From Methylobacillus methanolivorans (GTDB lineage: Bacteria > Pseudomonadota > Gammaproteobacteria > Burkholderiales > Methylophilaceae), in the NCBI RefSeq assembly GCF_044751345.1, contig NZ_JBIWXY010000002.1, forward strand, positions 536,042-600,041: a stretch of 64,000 nucleotides of DNA, in the 5' to 3' direction. Every line of letters starts with the position of its first letter. The stretch's first letter is position 1. The notes beneath the pieces are model-generated. The model was given only the letters and a program-made list of their open reading frames with translations. It searched no databases and was not told the DNA's origin. This document shows, piece after piece, positions 51,274 to 58,800 of this stretch. The translations under genes and the position numbers were made by a program.

Positions 51274-52258
51274 TTGCTAGAGGGTTGAAGGTTTTTGCTT
51301 CTTGCAGGTGTTCTGGTGCGAGGTGCGCATACTTCATGGTCATGGTGATTGAGCTATGACCAAGGATGCGTTGCAGGGTGAGGATGTTGCCGCCGTTCAT
51401 CATGAAGTGACTGGCAAAGGTATGGCGTAGGACGTGGGTGAGCTGGCCTTGTGGTAGATCAATGTCCAGGGATGCAATGCAGCGCCGGAAGTCTTCATAA
51501 CAATCCTTGAATAGACGCATCCCGAAGCCTTTGAAAGAGCGGTTTGCTATTTCATCGGCAAGATCTTGCGTGATCGGTATGGTGCGGTTTTTACCTGACT
51601 TGGTTTTAGTGAAGTGGATCTGGTTGTTTTTGATCTGACTGGTCCGCAGTTGTTCAGCTTCGCTCCAGCGTGCACCAGTACTGAGACAGATCTTTGCGAC
51701 TAGATAGGTGTTGCTCTGCCTGGGCTGGAGTGCGCCCAGAAGGATCTTGATTTGCTCGTGATTGAGGTAAGACAACTCACGCTCTTCAAGCTTGAATTGC
51801 CGGAGATCTCGCAAAGGGTTCTCTTTGGTCCATTCGCCTACGCGGCGCAATTCGTTGAATACGGCACGCAGGTAAGCATGTTCCCGGTTCATGTTGTTGG
51901 CGGTGACGCCATTTTCTATGCGCTTGGTGCGGTAGGTTGCAAACATAATTGCATTGAAGGTATCAGCGGTAGGGTTGTGCATGGCTTGTGCCATAGATAG
52001 CAAGCGCTGATAGGTATCTTTGCCTGATCTTAGTTGATTGCCGTGGTGTTTGTACCAGAGCTCGATTAGATCTGTGAGGCGGCGATTATCTCGCTTTTGT
52101 GGTTGCCATGCTGGCGTCTGAATCACCTGGGTTTTCACCCAGGCTTCCCAGGCCAAAGCTTCAGCTTTGGTTTTGAGCGTCTTGCGGAAGCGCTTCGCGC
52201 CCCGGCCACCTGGCTGGATGTCGACCAGCCAGCCGGAATCAGTTTTCTTAATGGTCAT
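51263..52258 (-). CDS. int: Tyrosine integrase of element 2 (P2/186 type)
   Basis: 331 residues. N-terminus MTIKKTDSGWLVDIQPGGR and KRFRKTLKTKAEALAWEAWV match P2-like Int. Catalytic residues: Arg in STGARWSEAEQLR, Lys in TKSGKNRTIPI, HVLRHTFASHFM, GH in RILGHSSITMT and Tyr in MKYAHL. It lies 3 bases after zot on the same strand, so it is transcribed with the virion genes. Most inoviruses rely on host XerCD or on serine/IS-type enzymes; a dedicated tyrosine integrase is less usual. Confidence 0.9.
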   Translation of the reverse strand: MTIKKTDSGWLVDIQPGGRGAKRFRKTLKTKAEALAWEAWVKTQVIQTPAWQPQKRDNRRLTDLIELWYKHHGNQLRSGKDTYQRLLSMAQAMHNPTADTFNAIMFATYRTKRIENGVTANNMNREHAYLRAVFNELRRVGEWTKENPLRDLRQFKLEERELSYLNHEQIKILLGALQPRQSNTYLVAKICLSTGARWSEAEQLRTSQIKNNQIHFTKTKSGKNRTIPITQDLADEIANRSFKGFGMRLFKDCYEDFRRCIASLDIDLPQGQLTHVLRHTFASHFMMNGGNILTLQRILGHSSITMTMKYAHLAPEHLQEAKTFNPLAMLT

Positions 52259-52261
52259 GGA

Positions 52262-53446
52262 TCAATTGCTTTGATTCGGGTTAAACGCCCACTGCGAAGC
52301 GGCAGTGCGTTCGCGTGCTATCTTCGACGGGCTACGCACTTCGTCAGCTTGTGGCTGACGAACGTCTACCGACGCGGGTGCTACCGTCTCACCCTGACGG
52401 GCTTCGGACGCAGCACGCTCTAAGTCACGCCGTGCAAGCTCCTCCTGGCGCTGTCTGTCAGCAAGAAGCCTTTCCCGCTCTGCCTGCTGGCTCAGATCAT
52501 TGGCCGACTGCCCCGGGTTGAAGTCCACGAACATGCCACCCTGGATGATCTGCTTGCACAAGTATTCCGGGGTGGCGACGGGGGTGCCTTGTTGGCTATA
52601 GCACTTGCACTGCCCCCGGAAATCGACGCAAGCAGCGGGCACCGGCACGGTGATGGGTTCTGTGAGCTTGTCATAGACGGGCGCGGTATACGGCAAGCCT
52701 GGCACACGTTCCTGCCGTGCCTCTAGCCACGTTGGTTCCTCTTTGACGTATTGCCTGGCTGGTGCATACGGCTGGCCTGTTGGGTTAACAACTTTCTCCG
52801 TCTGTTCTTCCAGATTCTCCGGCGTGTGGTGATCGGTAAAGCCGTTGATGGTCTTCATTGCATACCAGGCCACGCCAATGAACAGAATCGGCATCAAGAC
52901 CACCAGTACCAGGCGCGCCGGGATACGCTTCTTCACGGTATGCAGATCCGCCGACTTGTACCAGCCAAATACCTCCTTCGGATAGACGAAGTGTTTCTCG
53001 ATAGAGCCTTTCAGGCTCTTGACGTTCTCACGGACGGATTGAAACTCATGGATAGTCGACTTCTGGAAACCATAGAAGCGCACGACATGGAAGTGACGGC
53101 CAACGAGCCTGCGCACGTTGCCGTCAAGCAGCATCGGGTGTTGCGTGATCAGGAACAAGTCATGACCAGAATGCCGGTGTACTTCCAGTTGGCTGACGTA
53201 CTTAGGCACCGCAGCGCCATTGGCACGTGGCCGGAATGTGGTTTGGCATTCATCAATGACGATGATCGCGCCCTGGGGACACTCCGTCCAATCCTCGCCT
53301 TTCTCCATCTTTTGCCAGTCGAGGGTGAGTTCAGGAATACCGTGATAGAACACAGGCCGCATTTCCTGATCGGCCATATCCTTGATGGTCTTGAGCGTGA
53401 ACAGGCTTTTACCTGAACCTGGCAGGCCAGTAATCAGTGTAATCAT
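52262..53446 (-). CDS. zot: Zot-like (pI) filamentous-phage assembly ATPase
   Basis: 394 residues. Walker A GLPGSGKS (7-14), Walker B AIIVIDECQTTF, then HRHSGHDLFLITQHPMLLDGNVRRLVGRHFHVVR, the Zot/pI core. A membrane helix lies at about 190-210 (LVLVVLMPILFIGVAWYA), followed by a periplasmic part with CVDFRGQCKCYSQQG. It drives virion extrusion from the inner membrane. The name (zonula occludens toxin) reflects CTX-phi; a toxin role here is not implied. Confidence 0.92.
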   Translation of the reverse strand: MITLITGLPGSGKSLFTLKTIKDMADQEMRPVFYHGIPELTLDWQKMEKGEDWTECPQGAIIVIDECQTTFRPRANGAAVPKYVSQLEVHRHSGHDLFLITQHPMLLDGNVRRLVGRHFHVVRFYGFQKSTIHEFQSVRENVKSLKGSIEKHFVYPKEVFGWYKSADLHTVKKRIPARLVLVVLMPILFIGVAWYAMKTINGFTDHHTPENLEEQTEKVVNPTGQPYAPARQYVKEEPTWLEARQERVPGLPYTAPVYDKLTEPITVPVPAACVDFRGQCKCYSQQGTPVATPEYLCKQIIQGGMFVDFNPGQSANDLSQQAERERLLADRQRQEELARRDLERAASEARQGETVAPASVDVRQPQADEVRSPSKIARERTAASQWAFNPNQSN

Positions 53447-53766
53447 TTGGTGATCCCGAACTTGGTCATGAGGCCACTGGTGACACCCTGGATCACCAGG
53501 CGAGCGCTATAGGCACTCGCCAGCACGTTGAGCGCCTTATCAATCTTGAGTGTCCCCAGCATGCCCATCATTTCCGGGGAGACAGCGCTAAAGCTGGTAT
53601 AGGCATGCTGCATGAGGTAATTGATCAACACATCCACGCCCTGGTAAGTGATGAAGCCAAAGCCCAGCGCAATGAGCAGCTTGACCAGGCCGTGCATGAT
53701 GGATTGACCAAAGCCGCCAATCAGCGCAGCAACGATCCAGGAAGCAATACCAAGGAGAGCAGGCAT
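53443..53766 (-). CDS. DUF2523 family protein, pVI-like minor coat protein
   Basis: 107 residues, with hydrophobic helices at about 8-30 and 32-55 and another weakly hydrophobic one near the C-terminus. Start MPALLGIASWIVAALIGGFGQSI. Short proteins of this family lie between the adsorption protein and Zot in CTX-phi-like phages (the position of Ace/pVI) and cap the filament end. Its stop overlaps the zot start by 4 bases. Confidence 0.8.
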   Translation of the reverse strand: MPALLGIASWIVAALIGGFGQSIMHGLVKLLIALGFGFITYQGVDVLINYLMQHAYTSFSAVSPEMMGMLGTLKIDKALNVLASAYSARLVIQGVTSGLMTKFGITK

Positions 53767-53767
53767 A

Positions 53768-55234
53768 TCAGATTAACCCCACGATACGAAGGGCAGCGAG
53801 ATAGGCCGCTGCCAACAGGAAATAGCCGATCATTTCAAGATAAGGACAGATCTTGCTGAACGGCACCGAAACCGAATGGCCACCAATGGAGAACTGCACA
53901 TCCGAGATACACGAAGCCCCGAAGGAGTAAGGGCCAGCATCCGACACCAGGGAGCCGACATTAACCGTGCGATTACCATCGCCCTCACGATTCAGGTAAG
54001 CCGTGACGTCTTCGTCATTCTCACCATGTAGCAAGCGCTGGCCTTGTGTAGCTGCATTCTCGAATTGCTGCATGCCCTCGACGTCATCACAACGATCCTG
54101 GTGAATCTTGCGCGCCATGGCGCAGTTAGCCGCATCACCTTCACATTCCCAGGAACCACAACCACCGCCCCAAGTGCCTTTACCTTCTTCTTTATCTGCA
54201 TCCTTGCAGACTTTGGCATTGGGATTTTTTTGACAGTAGGCTTCCTGCGGTTCGCTGGTACTGGTGGTGCTGCCGTCCGGGTTGGTAGTGGTTTCCGTCA
54301 CGGTAGGTTGTGATCCTGCCCCGCTGCCTGGGGTGATGGTAATCACTGGACTAGGAGTGATGGTCGTCGTCGGTTCAGGATTGGGATTCTCAGGCGTAGG
54401 CGCCGGGGTTTCTGTCTTGACGGTAGGCTTGGGTGCTATATCGACGGGTTTGCCACCTGGTGTGCCTGGCTTGAGACACATGACGGTGGTAGTGCCGTTG
54501 GTGGTATAGCTGCCCCAGGTCATGCCTTTCTTGGCACAGTCGCATTCCGGGCATGGATCAGGCAGGTCTTGTTTTTCTGGTGCATCCTCAGCACCGTCAG
54601 GCTGTTCGTCTTCGGGGGCATCACAGGGAACCCCGGTATTGTCTTCGACGTCCGTCCACCAGGTTTTAACAGGCTTGCCATTGTTGTCATTACTGACGAC
54701 CAAGCCCCAGGCATCACCCAGGCTGTAGTAGCAGCCATTGAAGCAGGACAGGGTACCGCGTGCGGTTAAGGGTTGTTCAGTACCGCAGACGCCATTGCAG
54801 CCGGGTGTGCATACCGTAGGTGTTTTACAAGAGCCATCAGCTTGCCTCACTTGCCCTGTAGGGCATGGCGTGACGTTGATGCAGGTCATCGGAAACAGCG
54901 CAGGAGAGGATAAGCCATCCTTGTATGCCATGGTGCCGCCAATACCAGTGCAATTGTAATTCTCACTAACACTATGATAGTTACCGGGGAAACCGTTAGA
55001 TGTACCAAGGCAGTTATAGACTGGACGTTGCGGATAAAAAACAGTTTGCTGAATGCCAGTATATATCCAGCCCGACGTTCCAACAGCAGCAGCACATGAC
55101 AACTCAGGAGTATCACGAGAATATGATCCCGAACTTGTTGCGTAGGTTTTATTGGCGTTCACAGTATCGGCATGCACCATCGGCGCTAGCAGCAAGAGCA
55201 GCACAACCAATATCAAGCGTTGAACAGTATCCAC
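53768..55234 (-). CDS. Adsorption protein, pIII/TspB-like
   Basis: 488 residues from GTG 55234. Signal peptide (QRLILVVLLLLLAPMVHA|DT), Cys-rich N-terminal part, a Pro/Thr-rich linker (about 255-320, TPENPNPEPTTTITPSP), a Cys-rich C-terminal domain (GTWGGGCGSWECEGDAANC) and a final membrane helix (MIGYFLLAAAYLAALRIVGLI). This is the layout of filamentous phage pIII and of neisserial TspB. The receptor (probably a pilus) and host range are decided by the N-terminal part. A 20-codon ORF overlaps its start. Confidence 0.85.
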   Translation of the reverse strand: MDTVQRLILVVLLLLLAPMVHADTVNANKTYATSSGSYSRDTPELSCAAAVGTSGWIYTGIQQTVFYPQRPVYNCLGTSNGFPGNYHSVSENYNCTGIGGTMAYKDGLSSPALFPMTCINVTPCPTGQVRQADGSCKTPTVCTPGCNGVCGTEQPLTARGTLSCFNGCYYSLGDAWGLVVSNDNNGKPVKTWWTDVEDNTGVPCDAPEDEQPDGAEDAPEKQDLPDPCPECDCAKKGMTWGSYTTNGTTTVMCLKPGTPGGKPVDIAPKPTVKTETPAPTPENPNPEPTTTITPSPVITITPGSGAGSQPTVTETTTNPDGSTTSTSEPQEAYCQKNPNAKVCKDADKEEGKGTWGGGCGSWECEGDAANCAMARKIHQDRCDDVEGMQQFENAATQGQRLLHGENDEDVTAYLNREGDGNRTVNVGSLVSDAGPYSFGASCISDVQFSIGGHSVSVPFSKICPYLEMIGYFLLAAAYLAALRIVGLI

Positions 55235-55275
55235 AGCGCCCCCAGTATGCCTAACATGACGATCCAGCCTTCCAT
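55213..55275 (-). CDS. Possible 20-residue hydrophobic phage peptide
   Basis: ATG 55275, preceded by GAGGG at 7 bases, gives MEGWIVMLGILGALWILFNA and TGA. The sequence is a single membrane helix. It overlaps the pIII-like gene start (GTG 55234) in another frame, a coupling layout. Filamentous phages encode pVII/pIX tip proteins of about 30 residues, so it may be a minor coat peptide; shorter than known ones and unproven. Confidence 0.35.
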   Translation of the reverse strand: MEGWIVMLGILGALWILFNA

Positions 55276-55290
55276 GTGATCCCTCGTAAT

Positions 55291-55323
55291 AAAAAAGGCC
55301 ATGAGGGCTTTACGCTCATGGCC
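55291..55323 (-). terminator. Terminator after the major coat gene
   Basis: Perfect 9-bp stem GGCCATGAG / CTCATGGCC with a 9-base loop, and on the minus strand TTTTTTATTAC afterwards. It lies 17 bases after the coat gene stop and before the pIII-like gene, matching the terminator after gene VIII in M13 that raises coat protein relative to downstream products. Confidence 0.88.
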
Positions 55324-55339
55324 GATGGGTTACATTGGT

Positions 55340-55564
55340 TTAGTTACCGCGAATGCTGTTGTAAGCCTTCTTGGTACCCCATACCAACAGCATGGCGACA
55401 CCAACCGCAGCCACCGCAGTCACGGCATCAGCAAACAAGGTGGTGATTTCTGACACGTCGATAGCAGCACTCGCACCTTGAGAAGCCAAGGCCAGAGGTG
55501 AAGCGACAATCGCACCCTTGATCAGACGAGTGCCATACTTACGTGCTTGGTTAATTGGTTTCAT
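55340..55564 (-). CDS. Major coat protein (pVIII-like)
   Basis: 74 residues: signal peptide ending ASQGASA (cleavage about 33/34) and a 41-residue mature protein with acidic N-terminus (AIDVSEITTLFADAV), membrane helix (AVTAVAAVGVAMLLVW) and basic C-terminus (GTKKAYNSIRGN) that would face the DNA. This is the classic inovirus coat layout. A strong terminator follows, fitting high expression. Confidence 0.9.
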   Translation of the reverse strand: MKPINQARKYGTRLIKGAIVASPLALASQGASAAIDVSEITTLFADAVTAVAAVGVAMLLVWGTKKAYNSIRGN

Positions 55565-55793
55565 TTGATTCTCCTTCTTTCAACATATGAATGACCGCAC
55601 GGAATGCGGCCGCTATTGCCCAAAGCAGCCCAATGGATAGGCTGATCTGAACTCCTTCAGCAGCGGTGAGATGCATCACACCGTTCTGCAATTCGGTAGG
55701 ACTCACCACGAGCGCTGTGCAAGTGGTGTAGTCGCTTGGTTGGGGTTCCATGACCTGGTATTGGCCGGAACCGTAATCAATGAGGCATTGCAT
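55551..55793 (-). CDS. Small single-pass membrane protein of the inovirus module
   Basis: 80 residues from ATG 55793 (the frame is open upstream inside the previous gene). N-terminal hydrophilic part, then a helix (VQISLSIGLLWAIAAAFRAVIHML) and charged tail. Overlaps the coat gene start by 14 bases. Probable minor coat protein. No family recognised. Confidence 0.65.
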   Translation of the reverse strand: MQCLIDYGSGQYQVMEPQPSDYTTCTALVVSPTELQNGVMHLTAAEGVQISLSIGLLWAIAAAFRAVIHMLKEGESNETN

Positions 55794-55926
55794 TTCTGGC
55801 CTTGAGTTCCAGGTCAATGATCTTGCGAACCAGGCGGGTAAATAAGGCGACATGCACAATCCCGCTCACCACAAACCCCAACAGAAAAACGCCTAGTAAG
55901 AGTTGCCACTCAGAAAATAGAATCAT
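55777..55926 (-). CDS. 49-residue membrane peptide of the inovirus module
   Basis: From ATG 55926, MILFSEWQLLLGVFLLGFV, one membrane helix and a basic/amphipathic tail (RLVRKIIDLELKARNAMPH). Its ATG overlaps the stop of the preceding 26-codon gene (ATGA) and its end overlaps the next gene, so it is embedded in the operon. Likely pVII/pIX-type protein. Confidence 0.65.
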   Translation of the reverse strand: MILFSEWQLLLGVFLLGFVVSGIVHVALFTRLVRKIIDLELKARNAMPH

Positions 55927-56003
55927 GCGAACCCCACAACGAGCATGCCGCCCAGGCATAGGCCGATTGCCAGCCATAACAAGTTAGTGATGAGGCGAGT
56001 CAT
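55923..56003 (-). CDS. 26-residue membrane peptide (pVII/pIX-like)
   Basis: From ATG 56003 with the perfect AGGAGG site 8 bases upstream. Sequence starts MTRLITNLLWLAIGLCLGG and is one membrane helix ending GFA. It overlaps the 71-residue gene before it and the 49-residue gene after it by ATGA-type junctions. Its size and nature suit the phage tip proteins pVII/pIX (32-33 residues in M13). Confidence 0.7.
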   Translation of the reverse strand: MTRLITNLLWLAIGLCLGGMLVVGFA

Positions 56004-56215
56004 GAAATAACCTCCTGTTCTGTTTCAGGGACGAGTTCCCAGGCAGAAAACACTGCATAGTCGTCGTCCAGGTTCAGGCGGGCCGTATCCACCGCTTCAT
56101 GCGGGCAATAAAGTCGCCCAGCTTTCTCCGCGAGGTTGGTGTAGCCCAATTCCTCGGTGAGAAAAGCACCAGTGCTACGGCACTGAATAATGTAGAAGCG
56201 GCGGAAATCGGTCAT
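56000..56215 (-). CDS. Uncharacterised 71-residue inovirus protein
   Basis: MTDFRRFYIIQCRSTGAFLT at the start, no membrane segment, acidic. It lies between the RstB-like and the 26-residue membrane peptide genes. Its second half (AGRLYCPHEAVDTA, LDDDYAVFSAWELVPE) resembles the plus-strand 75-residue protein of 57954-58181 (ADRLTSYAEAF, LLDDWKIIEVAPD); they may be distant paralogues. Confidence 0.65.
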   Translation of the reverse strand: MTDFRRFYIIQCRSTGAFLTEELGYTNLAEKAGRLYCPHEAVDTARLNLDDDYAVFSAWELVPETEQEVIS

Positions 56216-56220
56216 GATGG

Positions 56221-56517
56221 TTAGGCCGCAGTCTTAAGTTCGGATTTGCCGACCAGCTTGAAGCCCTGGCAGACAATGCCCTTGGTGGTCATTTCCAGAT
56301 CGAGTTCAGCTTCGACGGGGTAGGGCAGCTGCTTCAATTTCTCGAAATTGACAGAGGTGCCAAAGGTGACGGTTTGCGCGTTGAAACCAACCTCAGAGCC
56401 TGCCGAGGTGGAAACAGGCATCACGATATGGATTTTGGTGAAATCGTGCTTGGTGCCTTCAACTACATCGTTGAAGAAACGAGCACCCAGGACAGTAGCT
56501 TTAGTTTTGAATTGCAT
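56221..56517 (-). CDS. RstB-like single-stranded-DNA-binding protein (DUF1293-like)
   Basis: 98 residues: MQFKTKATVLGARFFNDVVEGTKHDFTKIHIVMPV and SEVGFNAQTVTFGTSVNF, a beta-rich protein in the position of CTX-phi RstB/M13 pV, just after the replication gene (2-base gap). It would coat phage ssDNA and switch replication to virion production. Family call rests mainly on size, order and motif pattern. Confidence 0.75.
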   Translation of the reverse strand: MQFKTKATVLGARFFNDVVEGTKHDFTKIHIVMPVSTSAGSEVGFNAQTVTFGTSVNFEKLKQLPYPVEAELDLEMTTKGIVCQGFKLVGKSELKTAA

Positions 56518-56519
56518 GA

Positions 56520-57755
56520 TTAAATCCCTTCACAGATAACAGACATGACAAGGGGCATATGGTCCAGCGGGGAGTGATGCATACTGGAGTCAACATGCCG
56601 GAAAGATGGAGGGAGTACGCCCTTGGGGAGCTTGCCCTCTCGTTTGATTAACTCAAGGACACGTTCAGCCGTCCCCTCGACGTTAAGCATCAGGTTGATA
56701 GCGGCACCACACTGGCGTTTTAGCCATTTCTTGGTGCGCTCATAGGAGATTTCGACGGTTTTTTTTACAGTCAGGATTCGTTCCGCAGTGTCAGAGAAAC
56801 TGGCGAATACGGGATAAGCCGCTGCAAAGTACTCGTGTGGGAATTTAAGGACGTCAAACGGTATAACTCGGTCAACTGACTTGAATTCGACTTCAAGCCG
56901 CATCCACGGCGAATCTGCATCACCAAGCTGTTTGCCCTTTTCATAGCCTCGGAAAAACTTCCCATTCGAGCGGTTGCCAATGTAGACGGATCGCCCCTTA
57001 CCATTAGGACGCTTCCAGTTGCCGCGTTGCTCGATATCAGGATTACGCCCGCCACAGTTGAAGCCTCCATTGTCGTAATGTTCAACCAGGGATTCAGGCG
57101 TAAAGAGCTTTCCCGCTACATCGTCGTAAGTCAGGTCAATACGCGTGATCTTTGGGTTGATAGCAGATTTCAGGAAATCGAAGGTACGTCTTTCCCACGC
57201 ACCCCGAGCAGCAGCGCAGCCTTCACCAGATAACGAAATCAGCACGCTATTACGTTGCCCACCGTAGCAAACGAGGCCATAGTTTTCGCCCAGGACATAG
57301 GACGTATGGTAGAAATTGGCTCCCTTGTCCCGCTTGGAGGTAATGCCGAATCCAAACAGGGATTCACACACCATGGAAACGGACATAATCACTTCCTGAT
57401 CCGTTACAGCACCCTCAAGCACCTGGAATGTGTCTTCATGCACCGTGAAATTCAGCCAGTCGATAAAACACACCTTCGAGGAATAGTGTTTCCGGGGTAA
57501 CACTTCCTTGATCTTCCCACCCTCAAGAACGAGATTTATAGACTTTCCCCCCGTATTACCTAGGGGGGAGGCCAACACGGCTGCGCCGCCGTCGGCTACG
57601 CCCGCCGGGAACGCAGCCGCGATGGCCGCATCCATGGCATTCACACTCTCTTTTAGTCCTGCATTAATCTTCTTGAAGTCATCAGGTGTCAGGCGTGCAC
57701 GTGCAAGCACATGTGCATCAGCGTGGAGAATGGGACGTTTCTTGATGGAAGCCAT
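56520..57755 (-). CDS. RstA-like replication initiator of the filamentous phage (Rep_trans type)
   Basis: 411 residues. Conserved VCFIDWLNFTVHED, the active block NPKITRIDLTYDDVAGK, and GRSVYIGNRSNGKFFRGYEKGKQLG, typical of the replication-initiation-factor family used by CTX-phi, Nf and related inoviruses for rolling-circle replication (nicking Tyr probably in the RGYEKGKQ region). Preceded by a 58-codon ORF whose stop overlaps its ATG (TAATG). Confidence 0.88.
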   Translation of the reverse strand: MASIKKRPILHADAHVLARARLTPDDFKKINAGLKESVNAMDAAIAAAFPAGVADGGAAVLASPLGNTGGKSINLVLEGGKIKEVLPRKHYSSKVCFIDWLNFTVHEDTFQVLEGAVTDQEVIMSVSMVCESLFGFGITSKRDKGANFYHTSYVLGENYGLVCYGGQRNSVLISLSGEGCAAARGAWERRTFDFLKSAINPKITRIDLTYDDVAGKLFTPESLVEHYDNGGFNCGGRNPDIEQRGNWKRPNGKGRSVYIGNRSNGKFFRGYEKGKQLGDADSPWMRLEVEFKSVDRVIPFDVLKFPHEYFAAAYPVFASFSDTAERILTVKKTVEISYERTKKWLKRQCGAAINLMLNVEGTAERVLELIKREGKLPKGVLPPSFRHVDSSMHHSPLDHMPLVMSVICEGI

Positions 57756-57931
57756 TAATGGATGAGCTCCAGTAAATTATTGAATTTGAAATGAAATTTC
57801 CATTTGTAGGAGAATGCGAGTATGGTGATAAGTTTTCCAGCTATTGACTCATAGCACTCAGGAGTAACTTCTTGTTCCCGTCTAATCGCGTGTCCATCAA
57901 CTATCCGAGCCAATCTCTTTGGAATTTCCAT
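57755..57931 (-). CDS. Possible 58-residue leader protein coupled to the replication gene
   Basis: ATG 57931 follows a G-rich GGGGGG stretch. MEIPKRLARIVDGHAIRREQ and ITILAFSYKWKFHFKFNNLLELIH. Its TAA overlaps the RstA-like ATG (TAATG), typical of translational coupling. The frame is open further upstream (to 58123) but there it opposes the plus-strand 75-residue gene. No family recognised; moderately supported. Confidence 0.45.
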   Translation of the reverse strand: MEIPKRLARIVDGHAIRREQEVTPECYESIAGKLITILAFSYKWKFHFKFNNLLELIH

Positions 57932-57953
57932 CCCCCCCGGAAAGGATTTAGTT

Positions 57954-58181
57954 ATGTACGCTTCGTTTGTATTAATGATCGAAAACAAATTTGTCGCCAC
58001 AGATGGCCCAAAAGGCACAGGCCTTAAACTCGTCGATTCCATTGAGGATGCAGACAGACTGACGTCATATGCTGAGGCGTTCATCGTGGCGAGCCATTGG
58101 TTATTGGATGATTGGAAAATCATTGAAGTAGCCCCTGATAGGCCTGAGTCCGGCTTCGGGTTTTCAGGGCTTGCTTCATAG
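57954..58181 (+). CDS. Uncharacterised 75-residue protein
   Basis: ATG 57954 preceded by GGAAAGGA. MYASFVLMIENKFVATDGPK, GLKLVDSIEDADRLTSYAEAF and WLLDDWKIIEVAPDRP, a compact soluble protein. It is divergent from the replication gene and ends 6 bases inside the convergent xis-like gene. Possible regulator of phage replication; no family recognised. Confidence 0.6.
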   Translation: MYASFVLMIENKFVATDGPKGTGLKLVDSIEDADRLTSYAEAFIVASHWLLDDWKIIEVAPDRPESGFGFSGLAS

Positions 58182-58382
58182 CGAGAACTCTTGATCTAGC
58201 GCGTGTTTATTCAGTAGCGCTAGGTTTACAAGGCGGTATTTTCCGATCTCAACCACAGGCAAATAACCGCGATTAATCCAGCCCGTGACGGTGTCTTCTG
58301 TCACGCCCACAATCTCTGCAAACTTCTTGCGTGACATCACTGGCACGGATGGCATTTGACTTGTATCTACTGGACTGTCCAT
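58176..58382 (-). CDS. Xis/MerR-like DNA-binding protein
   Basis: 68 residues. SRKKFAEIVGVTEDTVTGWINRGYLPVVEIGKYRLVNLALLNKHAL is a MerR/excisionase-type helix-turn-helix. In prophages such proteins direct excision or repress the regulator. Divergent from the XRE repressor gene. The intervening 90 bases contain the palindrome ACGTATACGT. Confidence 0.82.
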   Translation of the reverse strand: MDSPVDTSQMPSVPVMSRKKFAEIVGVTEDTVTGWINRGYLPVVEIGKYRLVNLALLNKHALDQEFSL

Positions 58383-58431
58383 AATCGCGTTAGGCCCCTT
58401 TGCATGTCATTGGATGTCTATATGTGTATTC

Positions 58432-58441
58432 ACGTATACGT
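58432..58441. promoter_or_regulatory. Candidate operator between the divergent Xis-like and repressor genes
   Basis: Perfect palindrome ACGTATACGT in an AT-rich intergenic stretch with repeated TGTATTCACG / ATATTCACGC words (58425-58469). Such a site would serve the immunity switch of the phage. Confidence 0.45.
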
Positions 58442-58472
58442 TAAGTCACACTGTAAGGATATTCACGCACAC

Positions 58473-58748
58473 ATGTCAAGTGCTGCTGGTAAAAAAATAA
58501 GAGCAATCCGTGAAAGCCTCGACATGGGCAGGCAGGAGTTCGCCGATTTAACAGGCATTCCTAAAGGCACGCTTATTGGGATTGAGCAAGATAGGCACGA
58601 GCCAAAAGCCGGAGTGTTAGAGATCATTGCCGGACACTGGCCAGAGTACGCAGCTTATTTGCTGACAGATAACACTAATGTGAAACAGAGAAACCCCGAG
58701 GTAGAAGCTTTGGCCCGGGAATTGGAAGATCAGAAAAAGGCGAGTTAA
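58473..58748 (+). CDS. XRE-family phage repressor
   Basis: 91 residues from ATG 58473 (the frame is open further upstream without similarity). SSAAGKKIRAIRESLDMGRQEFADLTGIPKGTLIGIEQDRHEPKAGVLEII is a standard cI/Cro-type helix-turn-helix. Counterpart of CTX-phi RstR, probably the repressor of the replication genes. It marks the end of the phage module. Confidence 0.85.
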   Translation: MSSAAGKKIRAIRESLDMGRQEFADLTGIPKGTLIGIEQDRHEPKAGVLEIIAGHWPEYAAYLLTDNTNVKQRNPEVEALARELEDQKKAS

Positions 58749-58800
58749 TCGCTCGAGAAGTAAAACAAAGATGGTTTAGGTAAGTGCCTGGGGAGGGAAT

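Noticed and set aside
52262..53446. Zot as a toxin gene
   Set aside because: The Walker-type assembly ATPase domain is universal in inoviruses; there is nothing to support toxin activity here.
57932..58123. Longer minus-strand reading frame upstream of the 58-residue leader
   Set aside because: This part is antisense to the plus-strand 75-residue gene, which has a good ribosome site; its sequence is Ser-rich shadow.
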